Counted from the stretch's first letter, positions 1 to 8,310 are shown. The stretch: 64,000 nt of DNA from Firmicutes bacterium HGW-Firmicutes-9 (GCA_002841395.1 PGZM01000001.1:62001-126000), one strand, 5' to 3'. Notes: generated by a model from the letters alone, not told the origin. Translations and numbers: made by a program.

Positions 1-1357
1 GTTTGTCCCCCGTGGAACCACTTGCGATGAAGCCTGTCGGGCTCCAACCTTCGAACGTATAGCCGTCTCTGGTCGGGTTGGCCAGCGTGATGTCAGCACT
101 CGAGATCGTATAGCTCGTGGGGTTAGAGGCATCATTGACGCCGCCGTTGAGCTCGTAGGTGATGTTGTACTCGATCGGTGCCGACCAGGAAGCCGTGAAG
201 GTCTTGTCACCGGTTGAGTTGTTCAAGATCTTATCGGAAGGCGACCAGTTCAGGAAATTGTATCCTGCGCGGGTCGGATCCTGTAGGGTGATCGTGGGAT
301 CATTATAGGTATAGGTCGACGGGTTACTCGGGTGATTGACACCGCCGTTGAGCTCGTAGGAGATGTTGTAACTCGTCAGTTCCCAACTCGCGGTAAAGCT
401 AAGATTTCCGGTCGTACCCTTTTCGATGGTCACATCGGAGGGAGTCCATCCGGTGAATGTATAACCCAATTTGGTCGGGTTCTGCAGCGTAAACGTCGGC
501 GTTACCTTTGTATAGGTAGTGGGGTTCGCCGGGTTGTTTGTACCACCGATTAAGTAGTAGGTGATGTAGTACGTACGAGAATACACGAATGTGATCACGT
601 TGCTGCCGAAATCAAGGGTAATCGACTGAGGGCTGTTCGAGATCAGCGTGTAACCTGAAATCGAAATGGCAGAAGCAGTGACTGTTTGTCCAACGTGCCC
701 GTCGTCTTCGTAGGGGTCGTGCAGTTGTGCACCTGCGTCATCTACATAACGCACGGTGTAATCGACGTCGATACTATCCTTTAAATGGATGTAAACGTTG
801 TAGACCGTCGGATCGGAAGAGGACAAGAGCTGTACAGTTCCGTTGCCGGTCATCTGGCTGTTTGTGATAAATGAAGATTTTCCGGCGAGTGCAAATCCCG
901 TGTCTGTCTGCAAGAGATTGACAAGGGCTCTGTTGGTCACAGCCGAGTAGGCTGTAATCTTTTCGCTGGTCAGCGGGGACATCACATAATGCTGTAAGAG
1001 ATTGGAAGTGTTATTTCCAATATAGATCCAGATATGTAGTTCTACCGCTTTATAAACTGCGGTAACGGTCAAGTTGCTCGTCACGGCTGAGAAATCAGTG
1101 TCCCATCCGTCTGCAACGTAGCCATTCCGCTCGGGGTGTGCGGGTGCGGTGGCTGCCTGACCTTCCTCCACTGAAACAGTGGAAATAAACGTTCCATCAA
1201 AATCCTGGAACGTGACATCATAATATGTAGGAGACAGTACGGTGTCTCCACCTTCTCCTTCACCAACAGCGGCCAGCGCCTGTGTGGGGAACAGAGAGAA
1301 AACGAGCATAAAGCTAAGCACAACGCTAATAGCTTTTGTAAGACGTGACCCTTTCAT
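1..1357 (-). CDS. Secreted surface protein with InlB-type B repeats (3' end cut by window edge)
   Basis: This gene is missing from the ORF track because it has no stop in the window. I translated it from the ATG at 1357, which follows AAGGAGG at a good distance, and the frame stays open to base 1 (452 codons). A signal peptide is visible (MKGSRLTKAI then a hydrophobic stretch ending QALA-A). It is followed by a region with a DYTVRYVDDAG segment that resembles MucBP-type domains, and then at least three Listeria-Bacteroides (InlB B, Flg_new-like) repeats, each with a YNI-YELNGG start and a GYTF-GW core. Such repeats occur in extracellular, often cell-wall-attached proteins of Bacillota. Whether it ends in a sortase signal cannot be seen. 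Target or ligand is unknown. Confidence 0.85.
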   Translation of the reverse strand, partial: MKGSRLTKAISVVLSFMLVFSLFPTQALAAVGEGEGGDTVLSPTYYDVTFQDFDGTFISTVSVEEGQAATAPAHPERNGYVADGWDTDFSAVTSNLTVTAVYKAVELHIWIYIGNNTSNLLQHYVMSPLTSEKITAYSAVTNRALVNLLQTDTGFALAGKSSFITNSQMTGNGTVQLLSSSDPTVYNVYIHLKDSIDVDYTVRYVDDAGAQLHDPYEDDGHVGQTVTASAISISGYTLISNSPQSITLDFGSNVITFVYSRTYYITYYLIGGTNNPANPTTYTKVTPTFTLQNPTKLGYTFTGWTPSDVTIEKGTTGNLSFTASWELTSYNISYELNGGVNHPSNPSTYTYNDPTITLQDPTRAGYNFLNWSPSDKILNNSTGDKTFTASWSAPIEYNITYELNGGVNDASNPTSYTISSADITLANPTRDGYTFEGWSPTGFIASGSTGDK

Positions 1358-1836
1358 GGTTTTATCCTCCTTGTAATAACAAGAGCACTTATGAGAACTC
1401 TGTATGCTACTATAATATGAACAAATAGTTACATCGCCGTTGCTTTCTTAAAAAAAGTAACAGTATTTTTGGGTTTTTTTTCAAAAAGCGGGGCTGTATT
1501 TCTAGTTTTCTTAATATTTCCGTAGTTTTGTCGCATTTAAGTTGCCACTTCGCGAAAAACTCAGTAATCAATGGCTTTCTTGTAACTTAGTCACCATGTG
1601 TAGCCTTACAAATCTGCTATTTAAGAATACTGCTAAAATGAGTAATTATACGATGAGTACACGAGTTGCGATTCTTATGGCATTTCTTAAAAGAAGCAGA
1701 TCATTACGGAGCTCGATTTCATACAGTAAATCGCACAATAGAGTGCTGTTTGCGTAACGATTATGTAACAAAGACCCATTAGTGCTGGATCGAGGATGTG
1801 CTGCTTTGAAGGTAAACGCGATATGAAATGAAAAAC

Positions 1837-1848
1837 ACCACGCGTGGT
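1837..1848. repeat. Palindrome ACCACGCGTGGT, copy 1
   Basis: Perfect 12-base palindrome in non-coding DNA. Copy 2 shares the longer stretch AACACCACGCGTGGTA with it; copy 3 is a two-base variant. Confidence 0.6.
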
Positions 1849-2037
1849 ATGGATTTTGCGATACAAATTTGAGGATGCCGATGAGAAGAGGACGCGAATT
1901 CTCAAAATAGTCATCCGTCAGTCGATTGTTCGGTCAAGTACCCCACATGGTAATACATGAGTTTGCTTTTGATACAGAAGCATGATGTACATGTTTCGCA
2001 ATGAATAGCTTTCATCAAGCAACAAACTGTAACAGCA

Positions 2038-2070
2038 ATAAAACACCGTCCGTATAAAACGAACGGTGCT
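2038..2070 (-). terminator. Rho-independent terminator of the GntR gene
   Basis: CACCGTCCG and CGAACGGTG pair with one mismatch around a 7-base loop. On the minus strand the hairpin is followed by TTTTA, 25 bases after the regulator stop codon. Confidence 0.75.
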
Positions 2071-2093
2071 TTGTTTCTATGTTGTTTATTGGC

Positions 2094-2780
2094 CTATAGT
2101 TCTCCTGTGCTCAGGCCGAGCGTATTGATCACATGGCGGATATGGATGCTCATGGCGCTCTTAGCGCCCGCGCCATCCCGAAGACGCAGGAAGCTGACCA
2201 TATCCCGGTTGTCGTAGATCACGATGTTCTTGAGCGCCTCGATGTTGTCTGACATCTCCATTGCCTCGTTGACCGCAGCGTTGATGATCGGGAACATACG
2301 GATGATGAACTCGTTGTGGGAGGCCGCCGCGATCATCTCGTGGAAGCGTTGATCTTCGTCCGGCCAGTTTCCGTCCGTCCGGACCAGCTCCTCAACATAT
2401 TTTGCCTGCGCGAGAATGCGTTCCAGCTCCTCGTCCGTCGCGCGGAAGCACGCGAGCATCATGCACTGCGGCTCAAACATCAGGCGGATTTCATACATAT
2501 CCGCAAGCCGCGCGTGGCTCAGCGCACCCATGTCGTATTTATTGAACATAGTAAGATCGTCGCTGATAAACGTGCCGCGCCCGCGCTGCACGCTGAGAAT
2601 GCCTTGCGCGATGAGATAATGCACGGCTTCGCGCAGCGTCGTGCGGCTCACGCCGAGGCTCGTCGCAAGCTCGGTTTCGTTCGGTAGCTTATCGCCAGCG
2701 GAGAATTTCTTCTGCAGCACGATCATGTTGTAAAGCTCGGTTGCCGTGCGTTCCGAAAGGCTTCTGTTGTCGCCGGACAT
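2094..2780 (-). CDS. GntR-family transcriptional regulator, FCD (FadR-like) subfamily
   Basis: Likely ligand-sensing repressor of the divergent buk/2-oxoacid oxidoreductase operon. The N-terminal winged helix is plain (LSERTATELYNMI, then the recognition helix in LGVSRTTLREAVHYL and the GRGTFI wing). The C-terminal part is an all-helical FCD domain in which RLMFEP, the H in FHEMIAAASHN, and the final SIHIRHV contribute the usual metal or ligand residues. The ORF track starts at a TTG (2855), but the ATG at 2778-2780 has AAGAAGG at a normal distance and begins with the normal domain edge, giving 228 residues. FCD regulators usually sense small organic acids; here an acyl-CoA or branched-chain acid would fit the neighbours, which is inference. 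Confidence 0.9.
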   Translation of the reverse strand: MSGDNRSLSERTATELYNMIVLQKKFSAGDKLPNETELATSLGVSRTTLREAVHYLIAQGILSVQRGRGTFISDDLTMFNKYDMGALSHARLADMYEIRLMFEPQCMMLACFRATDEELERILAQAKYVEELVRTDGNWPDEDQRFHEMIAAASHNEFIIRMFPIINAAVNEAMEMSDNIEALKNIVIYDNRDMVSFLRLRDGAGAKSAMSIHIRHVINTLGLSTGEL

Positions 2781-2856
2781 GAAGGTCACCTTCTTCTTTT
2801 TATCGGATGGGACATCCTCGGGAAATCTCTGATGACTCGCGGAAAATGCTTTCAAA

Positions 2857-2966
2857 CATCATACATCATATATTTTCGTCTTACAAGTCAGCAGAGGCTG
2901 TTTTGGCTTGACATCATATGACTGATTTAGTAGTATGATGTCGTATCAAGACGTTATACATCATAC
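2857..2966. promoter_or_regulatory. Operator array with CATCATA motifs between regulator and buk operon
   Basis: The motif ACATCATA occurs repeatedly: tandem copies at 2857-2870, an inverted pair GACATCATA (2910-2918) and TATGATGTC (2934-2942), and ATACATCATAC at 2957-2966. The inverted pair is a perfect 9-base dyad lying over the buk promoter. The arrangement is what one expects for autoregulation plus control of the divergent operon by the FCD regulator. Confidence 0.65.
2908..2936 (+). promoter_or_regulatory. Sigma-A-type promoter of the buk operon
   Basis: TTGACA (2908-2913), 17-base spacer, TAGTAT (2931-2936), about 125 bases upstream of the buk start. The 9-base operator dyad spans both hexamers. 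Confidence 0.75.
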
Positions 2967-3063
2967 AACGAGCCATTCAACAGACAATGCGATTTTACAA
3001 TTCAGCTCATGGAAAGACAGAACAAACTGACGATTATATACGCACCAGAAAGGAACACGAGGG

Positions 3064-4134
3064 ATGAACAGGAGAATCCTCGCGATCAACCCGGGCTCTT
3101 CCACAACCAAACTCGCGGTCTATGAGGGCGAAACGCCCTTGTTTGAGGAATCCATCGAGCACAACGGCAGCGCGATTGCCTACAGCACCGATCCCGAAGG
3201 CGCACTCGCGTTTCGCATGAAGCATATCCTCTCCGCGCTCGAAGCGCACGAAGTATCGCTTGATTCGCTCGACGCGGTGATCGGCCGCGGCGGCATGCTG
3301 CATCCGATTCCCGGCGGCGTCTACACGGTCAACGAGCGGATGCTTGAGGACTTAATGAGTGTACGATATGGCGACCATGCCTCCAACATGGGCGCAATGC
3401 TCGCAAACCAGATTGGCAAACTACAGCACATTCCTGCCCTGATTGCGGATCCCGTCGTAACCGACGAGCTCTGCCCGCTCGCCCGGCTATCCGGTCATCC
3501 GGAGATCAGCCGGGCTTCTGTATTTCACGCGCTGAATCAGAAGGCGAAGGCGCGCAGATTTTGCGCCGAACGCGGTCTGAAATACGACGAGGTCAACCTG
3601 ATCATCGCGCATATCGGCGGCGGTGCGACCATCGGCGCGCATGAAAAAGGGCGTGTGGTGGACGTGAACGATGGCCTTTGCGGAGAAGGACCCTACAGCG
3701 CGCAAAGATGCGGCGGCTTACCGACCAACTCCGCGTTGCGCCTCATGGAGCGGGAGCAGCTCTCCGCTACCGCAATGCTCAAAAAGCTCACCACCAAAGG
3801 CGGACTGATCGCATATCTGGGCACCGACGACGGCAAGGAAGTCAGCCGCCGTGCGCAGAACGGGGATGAGAACGCCCGGTTTGTCTTCGAGGGGATGGCC
3901 TATCAGGTCGCGAAAGAGATCGGCGCGTGCGCGGCGGTTCTCAAAGGCGACGTGCAGGCGATCATCCTCACGGGCGGGTTCGCGCGGGACAAGATGTTTA
4001 CGGGCTGGATCGCGGAGCGGACGAAGTTTATCGCCGAGATTGTGGTTATGCCCGGCGAGGACGAGCAGCAGGCGCTCTGCGCGGCGGCGCTGCGCGTGTT
4101 GACGGGAGAAGAACAGCCTCTGATTTACGCGTAA
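3064..4134 (+). CDS. buk: Butyrate kinase (branched-chain acyl kinase)
   Basis: Converts butyryl or branched-chain acyl phosphate plus ADP to the acid plus ATP, in the cytoplasm. The 356-residue length and the acetokinase-superfamily motifs match Buk rather than AckA: NPGSSTTKLAVYE at the N-terminus (phosphate 1), VIGRGGMLHPIPGG, the AHIGGG motif near residue 184, and the ILTGGFARD segment close to the C-terminus. It is the first gene of an operon with a P-loop ATPase and 2-oxoacid:ferredoxin oxidoreductase genes. That context points to isobutyryl-, 2-methylbutyryl- or isovaleryl-CoA derived from Val, Ile or Leu as the carbon source. No phosphotransbutyrylase gene (ptb) is present next to it. 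The start is the ATG after GAACACGAGGG. Confidence 0.93.
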   Translation: MNRRILAINPGSSTTKLAVYEGETPLFEESIEHNGSAIAYSTDPEGALAFRMKHILSALEAHEVSLDSLDAVIGRGGMLHPIPGGVYTVNERMLEDLMSVRYGDHASNMGAMLANQIGKLQHIPALIADPVVTDELCPLARLSGHPEISRASVFHALNQKAKARRFCAERGLKYDEVNLIIAHIGGGATIGAHEKGRVVDVNDGLCGEGPYSAQRCGGLPTNSALRLMEREQLSATAMLKKLTTKGGLIAYLGTDDGKEVSRRAQNGDENARFVFEGMAYQVAKEIGACAAVLKGDVQAIILTGGFARDKMFTGWIAERTKFIAEIVVMPGEDEQQALCAAALRVLTGEEQPLIYA

Positions 4135-4160
4135 GATTTGGCGCAACGGACGGGAGAGTT

Positions 4161-4817
4161 ATGAACGATCACCTGACCATCGTCACAGGTCACTACGGCA
4201 GCGGGAAGACCGAGTTTGCCGTGAACCTCGCCTTCCGCCTCAAGCGGGAGGGAAACGCGGTTACCCTTGCGGATCTCGACATCGTAAATCCATACTTCTG
4301 CTCTCGTGAGCGGAAGGAAGAGATGACGAGCCAGGGTATTCGCGTAATCGTCTCCAAGGGTGCAGACTCCGATTTGCCAGCCATCAACCCTGAAGTATAT
4401 GCGCTGTTTGAAGCGGGCGTATGCGGCATTATCGATGCGGGTGGCGACGCGGTTGGCGCGCAGGCGCTCGGCAGGTTTTCGCAGAAGATCAAATGCATTC
4501 CGTACGAGCTACTATGCGTGGTAAATTTCAACCGGCCTGAGACGAACACGCCGCAGAAGGCCGAAGCGTATTTGCGGCAGATCGAGTACAGTTCACGTCT
4601 GAATGCAACTGGACTCGTCAACAACACACACCTCGATCACCAAACTACCACACATGATATATTGCGCGGCGCGGAGTTGATCGAAGAATTATCGAAGATA
4701 ACGCGCGTTCCCGTGAAATATCACATGTTTGAAGAGCGGTTTTCTGGGCGGCTGGAACTGCCGCAGGCGCAGCAGTTCCCGATGCAGCTATACATGAAAA
4801 AGCCCTGGGAGTTCTAG
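4161..4817 (+). CDS. MinD/ParA-like P-loop ATPase of the 2-oxoacid oxidoreductase operon
   Basis: A 218-residue cytoplasmic NTPase of unknown role. It shows a Walker A loop (GHYGSGKTE, residues 10-18), a deviant switch region LADLDIVNPYF that resembles SIMIBI-class ATPases, and IIDAGGD as the Walker B-like strand. The real start is the ATG at 4161 behind GGGAGAG; the ORF track extends it artificially into buk. It lies 26 bases after buk and 60 bases before the ferredoxin subunit gene, so it is co-transcribed. ATPases of this class assemble or activate metalloenzymes in other systems (Mrp, CooC), so a maturation role for the iron-sulfur oxidoreductase is possible, but this is inference. Confidence 0.7.
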   Translation: MNDHLTIVTGHYGSGKTEFAVNLAFRLKREGNAVTLADLDIVNPYFCSRERKEEMTSQGIRVIVSKGADSDLPAINPEVYALFEAGVCGIIDAGGDAVGAQALGRFSQKIKCIPYELLCVVNFNRPETNTPQKAEAYLRQIEYSSRLNATGLVNNTHLDHQTTTHDILRGAELIEELSKITRVPVKYHMFEERFSGRLELPQAQQFPMQLYMKKPWEF

Positions 4818-4879
4818 ACGAAGGATTGTATCCGCTACAGATCTTAAGAAGCTAGAAGAAAGTATAAGAGGTGATTCGA

Positions 4880-5089
4880 TTGGCTGGTAAAGTCACGTTT
4901 CGAGAAGAACGCTGCAAGGGCTGCGAACTCTGCGTTGCCGTTTGCCCGAAGCACATCATCGTGATGCGTCCTGCCACGAACGCAAAGGGCTACCATCCCG
5001 CGACGGTGGAGCGCATGGAAGAATGCACTGGCTGCGCAAGCTGCGCGCGGATGTGTCCGGACAGCGTCATCACCGTGGAAAGGGGCTGA
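4880..5089 (+). CDS. vorD: 2-oxoacid:ferredoxin oxidoreductase, ferredoxin (delta) subunit
   Basis: Small protein with two [4Fe-4S] motifs: CKGCELCVAVCP and CTGCASCARMCP. In this enzyme family it carries electrons from the TPP-containing core to external ferredoxin. The track begins at GTG 4871, but AGAGGTG sits six bases before the TTG at 4880, which gives 69 residues (MAGKVTF...), so I prefer the TTG. It ends 4 bases before the alpha-subunit start. The subunit order delta-alpha-beta-gamma matches the VOR/KOR class; whether the substrate is branched-chain 2-oxoacid or 2-oxoglutarate cannot be fixed from motifs, and buk favours branched-chain. Confidence 0.88.
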   Translation: MAGKVTFREERCKGCELCVAVCPKHIIVMRPATNAKGYHPATVERMEECTGCASCARMCPDSVITVERG

Positions 5090-5093
5090 GCGT

Positions 5094-6158
5094 ATGGCAA
5101 AGGAATTATGGAAGGGTAACGAGGCGGTTGCGGAGGCAGCAATCCGCGCGGGCTGCCGCTATTTCTTCGGCTATCCGATCACCCCGCAAAACGAGATTCC
5201 CGAATATTTCTCCCGCCACATGCCGGAGCATGGCGGAGTGTTTCTGCAGGCCGAAAGTGAAGTCGCCGCGATCAACATGACCTACGGTGCGGCCGGCAGC
5301 GGCGCGCGGGTCATGACGTCCTCCTCCTCGCCGGGCATCAGCCTCAAACAGGAAGGCATCTCCTATATCGCAGGCGCGGAACTGCCGGTCGTGATCGTGA
5401 ACATGATGCGCGGCGGCCCCGGCCTCGGCAGCATCGCGCCCGGTCAGGCGGACTATTTTCAGGCGACGCGCGGCGGCGGCAACGGAGACTATCGCACGGT
5501 AACGCTCGCGCCAGCAACCATTCAGGAGATGACAGATCTGACGCAGGAAGCGTTTGATATCGCGGACCTCTATCGCATCCCCGTGCTGATCCTTGCGGAC
5601 GGTATGATCGGGCAGATGATGGAAGCGGTCGAGTGGAAGAAACCCAGGGCGCGCAAGCTCCCCGCAAAGGATTGGGCGACCGACGGCACGAAAGGCAAGC
5701 GGGAACACAACATCGTCAACTCGCTGTTCATCGATCCCAAGGACTGCTCGGCGCATAACATCCGCCTGCAGCAGAAACACGACAAGATCACACAGAACGA
5801 AATTCGTTATGAAGAGTATCTGACAGACGATGCCGAGGTACTGTTTGTGGCCTATGGCACGACCGCGCGCATCTGCCAGTCCGCCGCGCTGAAGCTTCGC
5901 GAAGCCGGCGTGAAGGCGGGCGTCTTTCGCCCGATCTCGCTCTGGCCATATCCCGAGAAAGAACTCTACGCCTGCGCCAACCGTGGCAGCGTGAAGACCG
6001 TCGTCTGCGCGGAGATGAGCATGGGGCAGATGATCGACGACGTGAAGATCGCGCTCAACGGCACCAAGCCCATTCGCTTCTTCGGCACGGGCGGCGGAAC
6101 ATTCCCGACCCCAGCGGAACTCATGAATGTCGCGCGCGCAGCGCTCGAGGAGGTGTAA
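5094..6158 (+). CDS. vorB: 2-oxoacid:ferredoxin oxidoreductase, alpha subunit (VorB/KorA type)
   Basis: Forms the TPP-dependent core together with the beta subunit and oxidatively decarboxylates a 2-oxoacid to acyl-CoA. The 354 residues show the pyrimidine-binding domain of this family: GNEAVAEAAIRAGCRYFFGYPITPQNE, ESEVAAINMTYGAAGSGARVMTSSSSPG, and the GPGLGSIAPGQADYFQ stretch. The second half has the transketolase C-terminal-like domain (EVLFVAYGTTAR). The start ATG overlaps nothing and follows GGGGCTGAG. Tightly packed in the operon (4 bases on each side). Substrate assignment to branched-chain 2-oxoacids is from context. Confidence 0.92.
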   Translation: MAKELWKGNEAVAEAAIRAGCRYFFGYPITPQNEIPEYFSRHMPEHGGVFLQAESEVAAINMTYGAAGSGARVMTSSSSPGISLKQEGISYIAGAELPVVIVNMMRGGPGLGSIAPGQADYFQATRGGGNGDYRTVTLAPATIQEMTDLTQEAFDIADLYRIPVLILADGMIGQMMEAVEWKKPRARKLPAKDWATDGTKGKREHNIVNSLFIDPKDCSAHNIRLQQKHDKITQNEIRYEEYLTDDAEVLFVAYGTTARICQSAALKLREAGVKAGVFRPISLWPYPEKELYACANRGSVKTVVCAEMSMGQMIDDVKIALNGTKPIRFFGTGGGTFPTPAELMNVARAALEEV

Positions 6159-6162
6159 GGCA

Positions 6163-6924
6163 ATGGCAATCGTCTATCAGCGCTCCAAGGGCCTGACCGA
6201 AATCGAACAGCATTTTTGCCCGGGTTGCACGCACGGCGTAATCCACAAGCTCGTGGCAGAGGTTTTGGAAGAGCTCGACATCATCGGTTCGACGGTCGGC
6301 GTGGCATCGGTCGGCTGCTCTGCATTTGCATATAACTACTTCTCCTGCGACATGCAGCAGGCGGCGCATGGGCGCGCGCCCGCGGTCGCGACTGGCATCA
6401 AGCGCGTGCATCCAGACCTTGCGGTGTTCACGTATCAGGGCGATGGTGACCTCGCCGCCATCGGCACGGCGGAGATCGTCCATGCCGCGATGCGCGGAGA
6501 GAAGATCACCGCGATCTTCGTCAACAACGCAATCTACGGCATGACAGGCGGCCAGATGGCGCCGACGACCCTGCTGGGTCAAAAGGCGACCACGGCTCCT
6601 CAGGGCAGGAACAAAGAGCAGCACGGTTCGCCGATTCGCATGGCGGAGATGCTTGCAACGCTCGATGGCTGCGCGTATTCCGAGCGCGTGATGGTAACCG
6701 ACCCCGCGAGCATCGCAAGAGCGAAGCGCGCGATCAAAAAGGCATTTACTCTACAGCTTGCCGGTGCAGGTTTTACGATGGTGGAACTACTGTCCACCTG
6801 CCCGACAAACTGGGGACTCTCGCCCATAGAGGCGGTAGGCTGGCTCAAGGAAAATCTTGTGCCGTACTATCCGCTCGGCGTGTACGCAGACAGGTCAGAA
6901 CAAAAGGAGGAGGCAACACGATGA
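6163..6924 (+). CDS. vorA: 2-oxoacid:ferredoxin oxidoreductase, beta subunit (TPP-binding)
   Basis: Carries the TPP diphosphate/Mg2+ site: YQGDGDLAAIGTAEI (GDGD at about residue 89) followed by NNAIYGMTGGQ. HFCPGCTHG near the N-terminus is the family's conserved cysteine motif. The ORF track begins at 6127 inside the alpha gene; the ATG at 6163 follows GGAGGTG and gives 253 residues. It overlaps the gamma gene by four bases (ATGA), a sign of translational coupling. Acts in the cytoplasm with the three other subunits. Confidence 0.92.
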   Translation: MAIVYQRSKGLTEIEQHFCPGCTHGVIHKLVAEVLEELDIIGSTVGVASVGCSAFAYNYFSCDMQQAAHGRAPAVATGIKRVHPDLAVFTYQGDGDLAAIGTAEIVHAAMRGEKITAIFVNNAIYGMTGGQMAPTTLLGQKATTAPQGRNKEQHGSPIRMAEMLATLDGCAYSERVMVTDPASIARAKRAIKKAFTLQLAGAGFTMVELLSTCPTNWGLSPIEAVGWLKENLVPYYPLGVYADRSEQKEEATR

Positions 6925-7469
6925 CACACGAAATCATCCTTTCGGGATTTGGCGGACAAGGCATTATGGCGATGGGCAAGATGCTCGCGGAAGCGGGTAT
7001 GCAGGAGGGCTTGAGCGTCAACTGGCTGCCGAGCTACGGGCCGGAAGTGCGCGGGGGAACCGCGAACTGCTCCGTCATGCTCAGCAGCGAACCGATCGTT
7101 TCCCCGATCGTGCTGGAACCTACCGAGATTATCGTGATGAACAAACCTTCGCTTTTGCGCTTTGAGCCGCAGTTAAAGAGCGGCGGAGTTGCGTTCATCA
7201 ACAGCAGCATCATCGAAATTCCGGCGACTCGCCGCGATATCAGCGCGTTCTATGTGCCGTGTCTCGATATTGCGCAGGAGCTCGGCAATCCTAGAGCTGC
7301 CAACATGGTCATGCTCGGCGCATATATCGAGGTCACCCAGTGCGTGCAGCAAAAGACGGTGGAGAAGATGCTTTCGCACCTGTTTACGGGAGCAAAGGCA
7401 AATCTCGTTGCGCTCAACAAAGAGGCGCTCCGCCGGGGAGCAACGTGCATCCTGAAAGCCGCTTCCTGA
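6921..7469 (+). CDS. vorC: 2-oxoacid:ferredoxin oxidoreductase, gamma subunit
   Basis: The 182-residue gamma subunit binds CoA in this enzyme family. Motifs: LSGFGGQGIMAMGKMLAEA at the N-terminus and the conserved LPSYGPEVRGGTANCSVMLS. Last gene of the operon; a strong terminator follows 40 bases downstream. With the other subunits it links amino acid catabolism to reduction of ferredoxin, which the hydrogenase further along the window could re-oxidise. Confidence 0.92.
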   Translation: MTHEIILSGFGGQGIMAMGKMLAEAGMQEGLSVNWLPSYGPEVRGGTANCSVMLSSEPIVSPIVLEPTEIIVMNKPSLLRFEPQLKSGGVAFINSSIIEIPATRRDISAFYVPCLDIAQELGNPRAANMVMLGAYIEVTQCVQQKTVEKMLSHLFTGAKANLVALNKEALRRGATCILKAAS

Positions 7470-7505
7470 GCCTAGTTTTCAGAACAGAAAAATCGCGACA
7501 CAATC

Positions 7506-7545
7506 AAAAAGCACACTCGATCAGGAGTGTGCTTTTTGTTTTTTC
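7506..7545 (+). terminator. Terminator of the buk-vor operon (bidirectional)
   Basis: AAAAAGCACACTC and GAGTGTGCTTTTT pair around a short loop and are followed by GTTTTTT. The A-run on the left makes it usable for the minus-strand gene ending at 7550 as well. Confidence 0.92.
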
Positions 7546-7549
7546 GTTA

Positions 7550-8260
7550 TTAAGTCAGATACAGAATGCAAACGAGCTCTTGCAGCGTGTCGCCCTGCTT
7601 GCGATAGGCGATAAAGTGATAGCCATCCAGCGTGTCCTCAAATTTGTCGCCGACCTTCTTGAGTCGCTGCGCTTCTTCCGTCCAGAAACGGATGGACGTT
7701 TGCTGCAACTTGTCTTTCGCGTCGCTGGCGGGAAGCAGGTCTAAGAGCAGAGCGGGAATCACCTCGTCGTTGGCGGTGGCAAGAGATTCAGAAGCTTCTG
7801 CAAGGCGCTTTTCAATATCACTCTTGGGATTACCCTGAAAAACCTCCGGCAGTTGGAATGTGATCTCCAGCGAAGAGAGGTCGCCGTTGCGAAGCTCATA
7901 GGTCAGCAGGACTTCGGCTTGCTCGGATTCGCTCCAGATTAGGGTGTATGTCGTCGGCTTATTGCGTACGGGCGCTGCGGCGTAGAGTTCGCTGCTCAAC
8001 AGGTGCGTTTTGAACACAGATTCCGGAACACCACGCGTGGTAGATGATTCTTCGGGATCATTGGAGGGCGCGGAGGCATCTGCCGACTCGGTTTCTTCAC
8101 TCGTCTGCTTTGAAGCGGTCTCACTCGCTGGCGTTGGCGAAGCATCGGGTGTTTGTGTCGCACTTTCCGCGCGCGAAAGCAGATAGATCACCACGGCGGC
8201 GGCGACGATCAAAACCAGAAAGATGATGTTGGTCAATTCCCGGCGCAAGGTCTGCTTCAT
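7550..8260 (-). CDS. Membrane-anchored protein of unknown function
   Basis: 236 residues. Residues about 12-29 form one hydrophobic helix (IIFLVLIVAAAVVIYLL) after a positively charged start, so the bulk is probably outside the cell. A low-complexity Ser/Thr/Pro/Glu linker (about 30-80) leads to a C-terminal domain with no motif I recognise. The linker contains TTRGV, encoded by copy 2 of the ACCACGCGTGGT palindrome, right where linker and domain join. Start ATG follows AGGGCAGG. A terminator upstream (8285-8310) separates it from the glycosyltransferase gene, so it is a single-gene unit or depends on readthrough. Confidence 0.65.
   Translation of the reverse strand: MKQTLRRELTNIIFLVLIVAAAVVIYLLSRAESATQTPDASPTPASETASKQTSEETESADASAPSNDPEESSTTRGVPESVFKTHLLSSELYAAAPVRNKPTTYTLIWSESEQAEVLLTYELRNGDLSSLEITFQLPEVFQGNPKSDIEKRLAEASESLATANDEVIPALLLDLLPASDAKDKLQQTSIRFWTEEAQRLKKVGDKFEDTLDGYHFIAYRKQGDTLQELVCILYLT
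8030..8041. repeat. Palindrome ACCACGCGTGGT, copy 2 (inside a CDS)
   Basis: Perfect palindrome in frame inside the 7550-8260 gene, encoding TTRG on the minus strand. It shares 16 bases with copy 1. Confidence 0.6.
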
Positions 8261-8272
8261 GCGTTACCTGCC

Positions 8273-8310
8273 CTAATAAAAAGATGTCGATCACAAAAGT
8301 GCGATCGACA
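8273..8310 (-). terminator. Terminator after the glycosyltransferase gene
   Basis: TGTCGATC and GATCGACA form an 8-base stem; on the minus strand the hairpin is followed by TCTTTTTATT. It lies between 8401 and the start of the next minus-strand gene. Confidence 0.75.

Larger units (their letters stand above)
1358..2093. other. Gene-free AT-rich stretch
   Basis: About 735 bases between the surface-protein start and the end of the GntR gene. The listed short ORFs here (1542-1757 and 1687-1914) have no ribosome site and no recognisable sequence. The stretch is clearly more AT-rich than the flanking genes. It holds the promoter region of the surface-protein gene, one copy of the ACCACGCGTGGT palindrome (1837-1848) and, at its right end, the terminator of the regulator gene. 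Confidence 0.6.

Noticed and set aside
1542-1914. Short ORFs in the AT-rich gap
   Set aside because: No ribosome site and no recognisable sequence; overlapping on opposite strands.
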